A stretch of 64,000 bases of DNA from Branchiostoma floridae (taxonomy: Eukaryota; Chordata; Leptocardii; Amphioxiformes; Branchiostomatidae), in contig NC_049986.1 in assembly GCF_000003815.2 (NCBI RefSeq), forward strand, positions 21,312,191-21,376,190, written 5' to 3'. A program made the translations under genes and the position numbers. Below, in pieces: positions 34,401 to 46,400 of the stretch. The notes beneath the pieces are model-generated. The model was not told the DNA's origin, did not search any database, and saw only the letters and a list, made by a program, of their open reading frames with translations. The number at the start of each line of letters is the position of its first letter. Within the stretch, counting starts at the first letter, position 1.

Positions 34401-37400
34401 TAAGACACCAGTCTAAATCTTTTCTTGATCCATCCTCAGGTTCCCGAGGCCTTCTCCATGCCGCCCACTTCTGTTACCTGATGGCCCAGGCCAACTTTGG
34501 GCACTACAGCAAGAAGGCCAGCAAGATGGTGCTACTGGGGTCAAGTCACAGGTAACATGGGCTGCCAAGTTTTACCTTTGAGGGTTACATTCATTTGGAA
34601 CATTGATGAAATACTTGATGGAGAGATGGTAGAAAAATTTGTATGTCGAGGAAGGATAACAAGGTAACAGCCTGAGTGATAGTGTGCTATCTATATATAT
34701 ATGGTGATGTTGGGCCATTCTGTTTAAATCACACCTGTTAGAAGACTTCCTATCATAAAATGTATCTCTTGATGATTGTTCTGTTGGCATGAGGGCTTGA
34801 CAAATGTATTATGTAATTAATTTCTGTGTCTTTGCCCTCTGTAGCCTCCCCTTCATGGAGTTTGCGAGTAACGAGGCCATCCAGATGACAGAAGTGTACG
34901 AGTACGCCATGACTCTGGGCAACGCTGCACACTACATCCTACCCAGCTTCCAGGTAGGCTGGAAAGACATCATGCAATTGTTTCTCTTTGGTGCAGGGCT
35001 CTAGCCAGCTCGAAATTTTTCCGTCAGCCAATTCCCTTTGTCGCGAAAACACTATTCCAGGAGTTAGAGGGACTGAACTGATACCTTGAAAAACCGGTTT
35101 TTAAAGAGATTATTCTATGCGAAAGGGCGCCGACACACATTGTCAACAATCATAACAATAGCAAAACAAACAGTGTGTGGCTTTTACGGCCATGGCCAGC
35201 GTCCCCAAGCTGCCTGTAGAATTTTTGTCCGTCAAGGTTGACCCATTGCTTTTAAAAATTTTCCTTCACACGCAGCAAACTTCCGTCAATTGACGGAAAA
35301 ACAGACGCTGGCTAGAGCCCTGCTTTGGTGGAAGAATCTTTATTGTCTTCAGTCTGTCATTGTAATCTTTGTTTCAATAAGGGTTTCAATGTTCTCTTAT
35401 TGTGTTATTCCAGGAGTACAAGTTTCTGTATGCAACAAGGCTAGCAGAGTGTGGCATGACGGCACAGGTATGTAAACTTCTATCTGACAATGTAGGCTTC
35501 TCCCTTTGAGAACTTTATGATGAGACAGTGTAATTTAACTACATCAATCATTGTTTCTATACGGAAAGCCTTACGTCCTTGCTAGCATTTTCAAGTATAT
35601 ACAGGTGAAAGTTACGTTTGGAAAGTAATACTGTTGGCATCATATACAGGCCCTGATGTACTGTGAGTGTATAGTCTCAGCCGTGGAGAAAGCGCCCACA
35701 TCCTTCAGTAGCACACTGATCCCTCACCACACTTCCTACATACACACATGTACATAACCTTCCCTTACTGCCCCCCTCCCCAGGCCCTGACGTACTGTGA
35801 GTGTATAGTCTCAGCCGTGGAGAAAGCGCCCACATCCTTCAGTAGCACACTGATCTCTCACCACACTTCCTACATACACACATGTACATAACCTTCCCTT
35901 ACCGCCCCCCTCCCCAGGCCCTGACGTACTGTGAGTGTATAGTCTCAGCCGTGGAGAGAGCGCCCACATCCTTCAGTAGCACACTGATCCCTCACCACAC
36001 TTCCTACATACACACATGTACATAACCTTCCCTTACCGCCCCCCTCCCCAGGCCCTGACGTACTGTGAGTGTATAGTCTCAGCCGTGGAGAAAGCGCCCA
36101 CATCCTTCAGTAGCACACTGATCTCTCACCACACTTCCTACATACATAACCTCCCCTTACCGCCCCCCTCCCCAGGCCCTGACGTACTGTGAGTGTATAG
36201 TCTCAGCCGTGGAGAGAGCGCCCACATCCTTCAGTAGCACACTGATCTCTCACCACAGTTCCTACACACATGTACATAACCTTCCCTTACTGCCCCCCTC
36301 CCCAGGCCCTGACGTACTGTGAGTGTATAGTCTCAGCCGTGGAGAAAGCGCCCACATCCTTCAGTAGCACACTGATCTCTCACCACAGTTACACAGATGT
36401 ACATAACCTTCCCTTACCGCCCCCCTCCCCAGGCCTTGACGTACTGTGAGTGTATAGTCTCATCTGTGGAGAGAGCGCCCACATCCTTCAGTAGCACACT
36501 GATCTCTCACCACACTTCCTACACACACACACGTACATAACCTTCCCTTACCGCCCCCCTCCCCAGGCCCTGATGTACTGTGAGTGTATAGTCTCAGCGG
36601 TGGAGAGAGCGCCCACATCCTTCAGTAGCACCCTGATCTCCCAGCTACACCAGCTGTCGGAGCGACTGTTCTGGCACGACCCACAGTTCTCCAGCCTCAG
36701 CACAGAGGAGGACCAGGACTACGACTGGATCAACAGCATCAGATACATGAACCAGCAGGTCCAGGTAGGACTATACAGTAGCACCCACAACAGATTACTG
36801 CACACTTCTGTTAATTGCACAAAGTCCCCAAATCCCAAATCGGTGCTGTTCAGCTGGATAATTTCGTATTGTTGCATCACCCGGATAATTGCACGAAATA
36901 ATCTGGCAAATTATGTGTGCAGTTAAATGGCTTCTAATGTACTAGTTTTGTGCTTGTGGCCACAGAAGCTAACAAAGAGTAATATGAGAGAAACAAAAGT
37001 TCGGCACAATCTTTTGTTACCAAAATGCTAGCTAGTAACTGTGCTATGTTTTGTTTCTCTCAGCCCTTGGGAAAAGAATTGACAATAAACTTTTAATGAA
37101 CATATCTTATGACTGAACCCTGTTGGCAAATCTGAACTCAAGTGGCACACTTTAGCAGCTTTAAAAGAGAAACTGGTGGGAGGCGAGAAATGACAATAAG
37201 CAAATGACTAAAAGAGATGTGTACTGTATTTAAGATTTCAGCTTCCTACAACGAGGAAAAGTGGATCATTCAGAATATTTTTGAGTATGAATTATAAGAT
37301 TGCCTTTGTACAGTTACCGTATATTTTGTCGTCTTGACCTTTTTGTCGTCTTTTGTCCTGACCTCACCTGTCCTATCCTGTCCTGTCCTGAATGAGCGTC

Positions 37401-40400
37401 AGTAGACGATAGGGTGGAAAAAGAATTGCACACCCCTCCTTGTCCTTAGAAAGTCATGTGCAGGCCAGACAAACAGGTCGCCAAAGCCACCAGCAAGTTA
37501 CTGTTTGCCTGCACATCTTTAAAAAAATTGGCAGGAGAAATTCGAATGTCCTGACCTTCATTGATATCTGACTCTCATTTCAGGAGGGCGCCCTGCTGCC
37601 ATCCTCGGCCAGTGACACGCCCATGTTTGTTGGCTCCACGGAGCCCAGCATTGACGGCACCAGCACCCCCACCCCTGGGGAAACCACCTTCACGGGCGTG
37701 GGGACGCCCCAGTACGACCCCAACCAACAGCAGGAGCTGTATGAAGGTAAGATTTTGGCAGTCTGTAGAAACAATAGCAATGTAGTAGTCGTTGGTTCGT
37801 TCAAGAAAATAACTGAATCTTATTTTACTATAACTTACAATAACTTTTAAGTCTGTAGTGATGGAAAAAATATGTTATTTGTCATGCTTACCCGTATATG
37901 TCTAATACCTGAAAAGAAAAGTAGGAATTGTAGTAATAGAAGAGGACTATTTCTACATATTCCATCCATTACTCAGAACTTCTGCTTTATGTAAGATAAT
38001 ACTATACATTTTCTATGTACAAATGTACATGTATGTGACTGTCAGGCAAAACTGTAACTGCAAATGTGTGTAAGATGTTTTAATTTAAGTGAGTATGCAT
38101 CTATAACAAACATGTATCTCAATCCTTGCAGGTTACAACACCAGTGGAATGGACCCATCAGCCTACCAACAGCAGGGTGGAACAGACAGTCCATATCAGC
38201 AGTACAATCAACAACAACAACAACAAATGGGTACTTACTTTCATACATAGTAATAATATCAATTCAAGTACACCATGTATGCAACAACACCACACAAGTG
38301 CAACAATGGGATCATAAGATGTCTTTTGGAAAAAGAAACTTAGGCTATGGAAGTCTTAAAATGGCCAATGTCACAAGTATATAAATATGCATTTTTTTCC
38401 CATTTCTGACATTTTATATCTTTTATAGATTCTTTATTTCAAGTCTCTGAAGATTTTGCTTAAGTTGTAGGATCTAATTGTACAAGCCAAAGATTGAAAA
38501 TATCCCAGGGGCCTTCCTTCTGAACTGTAGCCAATACCACGAAAAGCTATGATTAATCGTTAAACATGGAATCAGACATTGTGTTTGTCTCTGACCCCAC
38601 AGATCCCAACAACTCGTACCAGCCATGGTCCAAGCCTGCCCCGCCTGACATGAACCTGATGGCGTCCATGAACAGTGAGTACAGCACCACGTCTGCGACC
38701 ACCACCACGACCGATGGTGGTACGGAGGTGGAGAATGATGTACCGGACTACTACGACCAGATGGCTGGACAAGTGGTAGGTGTTCTTGGTTGTTTTTCGC
38801 GTCATTCTTTTTCTTGAAAGCAACAATGGTATAAAAAGCTGATAACACCTAGTGATGATTTTTGGCTACTGTAAATGCAGAAATGTTTGTGGTAGTTTTA
38901 TGTTTGCGGTTTTTGCTTTTGCCACTTCACCACAAACTTAAAACTACCACAGACATTTTTCCATTTAATAGTAGGAGACTACAGTCTATGGCACTACCGC
39001 AAACTTAAAAACCACCTCAAACACTCCATTTTCCCACTACAAAGTAAATCCCCACTATCTTAAATGTATTTACAGTAAACTGTTGAAGAAAGTGAATGTT
39101 TGATATATTTTACAGGCATAGCTTCATTGACTGCTTGGTTTGGTTTTTGTCTTGCGAACATAATGACTTTTTGTGAATGATATTCTTTACGCTAAAAGCT
39201 CTGTCGTATGAAGATTTGTTAGCAGCTGCTATCACTACTTCAAAATACTTGAAGAAAGCACAATGTTGTCTTGAGAAGAGTAGAAATTAGCATGTTCTTT
39301 CTTTACCTCTGTTCCTTGACCACAGGTCTTGTAATATCTGTGTAGTCCTTGTGTTGTACCAAAGAGCTTTTGTACAGTATAAAAGCTCCTTAGTTGTACT
39401 AGCACAGTCTGTATCTGTTAGCAGCTTCTTTCACTAGTTCAAAATATTTGAAGAAAGAGCAGCATTGTCTTTAGAAGACTAGAAATTAGAGTAGAAATTG
39501 GTCCTGCATGTTCTTTCTTGACCTCTGTTCCTTTTCCACAAGACTTATAATATCCGTGTAGTCCTGTTCACCTTAAACTAGCACAGTGTGTTCCTTCCCA
39601 TGTTTACAATCTCTCACACACAAGTGTCTCTTTCTCTTTCACATTTCTTCTCCACCCAGAGCTTCAAAACTCTCGCCCCCAGTACTCCTGACGAGAGCCC
39701 AGGAGACTGTCCGGATGATGCCACGGAGGAGGACTCAGAATCTAGCCCTGTAATCACTCTAGTCTTCTGTCTGGTGCATGACTAACTGTCTGCTTTGGCT
39801 AGTATATAGTAGAGTGGATTCATTCCTCAAGCTAACGACATCTTGCACACTTCATTTAGATGTCAGTTAGCTGAGGAATGAGTCCACTGTACTGTATATG
39901 TCTGCTTTGGCTAGAGAATGCTACAGGAACCCATATACAAAAAAAAGACAGAGAGGAAGGGTTTGGGGGAGAGGGTGTGAATGTGGGGAACATTTTCACA
40001 AAAAGCTTGACACAAAAAAATCTGCTTAAGATGATAATCTTTCATATTACCCTCCCCAGATCCTCCTTGTTGGTACTAGCTGTTCGTATTTGTTTGTTTG
40101 TTTATTTGTTGATATCTTTTCTGTTGTCGTCTCAAAGATGCATTTATTACCATATCACCTTCTCTACTCAGTGTTGTTTCTTTGTTGCTTTCACTGTTGA
40201 ATAGATAGCTGGGATCAGAAGTACTTATTTACCAGTTGTTTCATTTCAGTTTGCTGTTATGTTTTTTTTGTTGTTTCTTGAATTAACCCAATCATTTTTT
40301 CTTTACTTTCCTATTTTGTATCTAATGAATGGTTTATTTGCAAAGTATTGCAAAGCATTCAAATGTTGATAACTTGATTGCTATAAAAAATTTGCTGCTT

Positions 40401-43400
40401 CACTTTTCTAGCTACAATTTATAGTACATATAGTTGTCAATAATGTATTCGAATATGCTGAAAGACTGCTATGTGCTTTTTGAAACATATTTCAAGAGGA
40501 ATATCAAGTCAAAATGCATGACACACAATCCTTATTGTACATATATGAACATGTCTTTTATTTTATGAAAATATTTTATACTTAGAAAGATGTGGCTTTA
40601 GAACTTACAAGTTTCCCTCCTTCTCTCCAGCGAATGGTACAGCAGCAGCACCGAGGCACGCCAGACTCCCAGGGTTCCCAGGGCCGTCTGCGCGCGCTCA
40701 GCGGCAGTTCCCACGCCTCCACCACGCGCGCCAGGTCCATGAGTGGGTCGTCACAGCTGTCCCACGGGTCGCAGAGGATGAGACGCAGGCAGAGGACAAC
40801 CTCAGAGTCATCACAGGTGAGAGCATTCCTAATGTCCAGCAGAGATCTTATCTTATTCTTGGCAATGGCATCATATCTGCAATACAAACTGTAAATGCAG
40901 AAATGTTCGCGGTGGATTAATTTCTACGGTTTTCACTGTGACCACTTCACTGCAAACTTAAAACCACCACGAACATTTTTCTATTATGGTATTAGACTGC
41001 AGTCTATGGTGTTACCGCAAAATTAAAACCACTGCAAAAAGTCCTTTTTCCCGCTATAGCGAAATCAAATCCCTGCGAACTTAAGTACATTTACAGTAAT
41101 CTCCAAACTGATCTTGCATGTTTGTAGAGCTAGGACAATTTAAGAGTGTCAAGTAGAAATTTTTTCTAAGAGTTGATGATTCTCGCTGAACATAACAGCA
41201 AAAGTAAATAAGTTCTATATAAAGGAAGATGTTGTGGTGTGCATTTGTGGGTATTATGATTTGCAAGTTGTATTTTTGGCAAATTCTATTATTTTTTACG
41301 TAGTACATATCGGTTACATGCTAGGATTTCTATGCAGTCAATTTTTGTATGTACTTTACAGGTGGACATTAAGGAGGAACAAGGCCAGAAGAAACAGGAA
41401 AAGGTATGTGACAAGTGACCAATGATTAAATTTCACAAGGTCCCTACATGTATTATTAATCGTCAATCAGAACGTTTTGTTTGCAGGCATATCTCTAATT
41501 TCTCTTTTAGCTTGTTTTAGCAGGAGCATACAGCAATTCTTTTCTTGAAACCTTTTTTTGTTTTGAAAATTGAGTTCAGATTGTGAGCTCTTATTGTACA
41601 CCAGGAGCTTAGGTTATAATGTTGACATGAAGAAAAGGATAAAGTTCCTAGAGATTTAGAGTTAGGCCTGTTGAAACTGTTTACCGATAGGTGTTATTTT
41701 CAAGAAAGAAGACTCATGCCTTATGTTTTCTTGAGTTGTGACACGAGGTAGACCAAGAACCAAGACAACTGCAAGATTTCTTGAGTTTAAGTCTCAGAAT
41801 TTCAACACAATCCATCCATCCTGTTATGAACCTAATCTAGTTGCCCGGCAGCAGAAAGACCAAACGTGTGAGTGTGAGCCCTTACCAGGAAACTCCCGAA
41901 CAGTTCACAGAACTGAGCCAAAGCAAAGACTCGGCCAAGCTAGAAATGGCCATGCCAGTAGGAAACAGTCTGGTCCAGGGTCAGGATGTTGGAAGTGGGA
42001 TAGATGCGAGTGGCGGAGGTGGTTTTTGGAGAGAGGAGGCCATCGTCAGAAGGAAGCTGTTTCAGTTAGAGGTGATACAAGAACAGGAGGGAGAGCAAAC
42101 TTCTCCAAGATGTAGGAAAGACTTAGACAAGGAAACAGATACAGAAAAGGATGAAGTAGCAAGAAAAGGTGACCTAGAAGTCTCAACAGCATCAAACCTT
42201 CCTCCACAAAGTCAGAAAAATGCCCAAAGTGATCTCAGGGTTGTAGAAGGCCAGGAGGAAACGATGCTTGAGAAGAAAGAAATTTCAGACAGAAATAAAG
42301 TGCAGGAGTCAGAGGTAGACACGGAAGTTGGCTGTTCAACTAACAGTTTCCAGTTTTTTTTATACCTGTAGATCTGTTGGAAGATGTTGTCTTCTTTTGG
42401 TTGCCTTCAACAGTTGCTGCTTCTTTATAAATTGCTTTTTGCGGATGCTAGTTGTTTCTCTCAGGTCATATATGTTCACTTGTTTTTGTTTTCTGACCAA
42501 GTTGGGGATTTGTGGTATTTTGGAAGCTTTCTTTGCACACCTATTTTAACAGACAGCCTGTTTGTGTTACCCCATGCTATTCTCATGTTGTTGTGTTTCT
42601 GATGTTGTGTTCCCTTTCTTGACCATCTTCAACTGTTGCTCTTTATGTTGATGAAGTTACTTTGTTGTTGCTTTATATGTGCATTGTGGAAGTTTTGTTC
42701 AAGGCTGTTCAGAGGAGGATCAGGAAGAATTGTAGGGCAGTTATGTGAAAGTGAAAATAAAAGAAATTAACATCGGCAGTAACAAAATATTTGCCATCAT
42801 TTTTACAACAGTACAAAGCAAGAAAAACGTAACTTCAGACATTTTTACATTATCATTCTCATGTCAATTCTTCCTGATCTGTGCCTTAGTATAATTGTTA
42901 CAAATAAATACATGTATGTGTTTGTGGGTTCTCTCTTTGCTCACATGTTGTCTTAAACTGTTTCAAAACCATATTGCAGTAAGATCAGCATTTTTGTCAG
43001 TATGATACATATTAGGGATGGGTACCAGTACAAAACCATGTTTTTTTTCTTCTTTTTAGACCGGTCCAGAAAAACACCCTTTCACAAGTTTTCACAAACT
43101 ATTAGGTCCAGGTTCAGGTCTGGACCTGGACCTGATCCTCTGGATCTGAACCGTACCTGTTCCTGAACTTTCTGTACTGGTACCCACCCCTAAAACATTA
43201 CATGTTTACTTGTATGATAATACTATAATGCATGTTACAAGGCATTCCTGTATTCACATCCACAGCTTGTTGTACCCCTTTCAATACTGTGTGTTGTGAT
43301 CTCTCATCATGTGAACCAGCCCATACAACTCTCTCACTCACTCCTTTTGTCTCTTTCTCTCTCTCTCTCTCTCTGCGTGCATGTTTCCCCCGACAGGTCC

Positions 43401-46400
43401 CCAACACTAGGCAGGCTAGTACCAAACCCATGGACTCAAATAAGGCCTCACAAAGTCACCAGGGACAAAAATCCTCCGCCCAGGTAGTAGTCTCAACACA
43501 GCAGCACATATTTGTTCTTGAAGCACATTGACATCGGTTTAACTTGCTACTGTTTTAATTAAGGCACCTTCACTAAGTCTTCCTTTTGGTTTTGTGCATG
43601 TTTTGAGGGAAAAGGGATGCTACATATGACCAGACACAATTGTCTAATATCTGCCAGTGCAAAAAGTAAAAAATAAAGACAAGAGCCTAATGTAAGACAA
43701 ACTGAATCTATATTGAAAATGTGTTGTACTGTTTAAAGACAGAAGTGAAAAGGACTGTTTTAATGTTTTAAAAGTTCTCCTTGTCAACATACCCATTTTC
43801 CTCTGCTCCTAAGATTAGCATGGTTAATTTGTGTGTCACCCATTCCCTAGAAAGCACTGGCAGGTGTTCACATGTTGTATGGTGGGTTGGATATGGTATA
43901 GCCCAAGATAGCTGCATGTTATAGTTATGAGATATGGTTAAGGGTCAGCTGGTCTCTACTGTTCTTTCCTTCTTTGGAGACACTCCTGTCTACACTGGGA
44001 CTAACAAACACCAGCACTTCACCTGGTTTTCTTGGTTTTGGATCTTTTTATGAACTAAGAACTCCCTAACATATGCTATAGCACTAACATGTTTTAGACA
44101 AAGTTTCTGGGTGTTTCTGAAACTACACATTGCTATGTAACCCGGTAAAGCATCCATACTGAAACTAGCATACAGAGTCAGGGGTTTTCTATATAAACTT
44201 TTTAGTATATACTGGCATGATATAATCAAAGAAAGAATCCTTGATTTGCAGTACTTTTACATGAATGTTTGAAACATTTTGAAATTGTCAATGTTTCCCT
44301 GCACCCAGCAGCTTACATGTAGTTTGTAGTAACAGTTGTCTCTTAATGACCTTTCAACCTTAACCTTTGCCTGTTGTCCCTACAGAGGTCAGGAGGAACA
44401 TCATGGCTGGGAGGACTCTTTACTAAAATGATGAGGGGCAAGAACGAAATCCACCTTCCTGACGACACCAACAAATCTGTGAGTGTTCTATCAAATTCCA
44501 AGAAAATGTCACGTATGTTTTATATCTCTTCTTTAAGAGGTTTTATACTCTTTGTAAAAACGTGCTGAAAACTTGCATTTTCCTTTTCAGATTGTTTGGG
44601 ATGCTACAAGGAACAAATGGGTGAACCAGAATGAGGATGAAGAGGAGGTAAGACTAAGAGTGCCATATTGTTAAATATTGTTTATCTGTCTAACCTTCAT
44701 AAACGTATACTATTCAGTGTGAGGATCAGTAATGTGGGCAGCCAGTTTTCACGTACAATGTACATGTATTGCATTAGGAGAACTACAGCACTAGTACTGA
44801 GACCAGGTATTCAACTAGTTTGGGCATTATTCGTCTTTTTTAAGACAGGAACCTACTCGTCGTAACTGGCTTTACTATTGATATTGTGCATGGTTAGTCA
44901 GTTATGCAGATATTATATACAAAGAAATAACACAAACCTTTCTCCACCCCCAGGATGCCGCGCCCCCACCTCCCCCTCCTAAGGACCCCATGATGCCATC
45001 ACCTGCAGGAGGACCCGCCCCTCCACCTGGGAACACTCCCAACAGGTTCTCCAGGAGGGCAGGTGAGGCCTCTTGTACCTGTAACTTTTTCATTATCTGA
45101 TCCCAAGTATCTATTCACATATGTACATAATGGTATCACAATGATGTACGCATATGTAGCAGTCAAATAACGCTGTCTAACACTGGCAGCTTTTCTTTAT
45201 TTCTTTATTTGGGTTTTTCACATAGTGAATGGACTTTTATTGGACTTGAATAAAACCATTCAAAACCGTACTTGGAAATTCATGTTAAACTTTGCATGTT
45301 CATCCCTGTGACCACATAGAAGATGCAGTTGTTGTAGTTCTTTGATTGTTAGCCGTCGGTTCTGTCATGACTTTGCTTAAATCCTATGATGAAAATAGTT
45401 GTACAACCAATGTGATACTAGTAGTACCTTAGCTAAAACTGCTAGTACTGTAATTCACTTTATCTTCACGGTACCAAATTTTCACGGTCTGAGAAAATTG
45501 AACTTGTTCTCGGAACTAAATGTTCACTGTCGAGGCAGGTGCGCATGAAAAAAGTCTGTGAATTATTTTTTATCGGTAATGATAAGTTCACGTTACAGTC
45601 GTCACCGTGAAAACTGTGAACATAACATTACAGTGAAAAAATCAGGAATTACAGTACATCTTAATACGTTCCATGATGTATCTACCCAGTACAACTGCCC
45701 TTTGACACTGGGATGGGGGAACCCACCAGCTTCTGCATATGTACATGTATAGCCGGTACAACCACCCTTCAGCATGACACGAGTTTCTGTGTCTATTTAT
45801 CTGTTACATGTATAAATCACTCTACAGTGTAACACACTAGTGTTGTAAGTATGAGGTGCTGCAGCTGCTGGTTATATTGTGGACATGTATACTTTCAATT
45901 AGCCTTTGGGCATGAATTTGCAATGAGGTTATTTCACTGAAAGTTTGCATGTTTATTTGCCAGGCCCCACAGGAAAGTACGTAGACGTGCTGAACCAGAG
46001 CGGCACGACCAAGCCGGCCGCCCCTCCCCCCGACCTGTTCCCTGGCATGGCTCCAGGAGGGAACGCCATGCCCAACCTGTTTGTACCTGCTGCTGGTGAG
46101 GATATAGGATTATATCCATGAACGCTAAACGAAACAACTTAAAGATTTTACAGTTTTAGGATTTTCATCGACGTAGCAATTGATTATCTCCTTGACTAAA
46201 ATGTAAACCTCAGTCCCAAGTTTACTTAAGTCAGAAAGTATTTGATTTGAGGGAAATAAAGAGGTACATACAGTATACAGCATTGAGCCCTGTTTTCTCA
46301 TCAAAGTACGTACAATTGTTATAATAAAACACAAATTGTCTGTATGTTCGATATCATTTCATTTCTTTTGAAGCATTTGTCTACTGCCTTCATTCTCAGA

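Noticed and set aside
35650-36566. CRISPR-like array
   Set aside because: Regular ~134-bp repeats, but units are adjacent exon/intron copies without unique spacers, in an animal intron.
41738-42115. Frame overlapping SEC16 exon 41841-42314
   Set aside because: Shadow frame with no phase-compatible junctions to flanking SEC16 exons.
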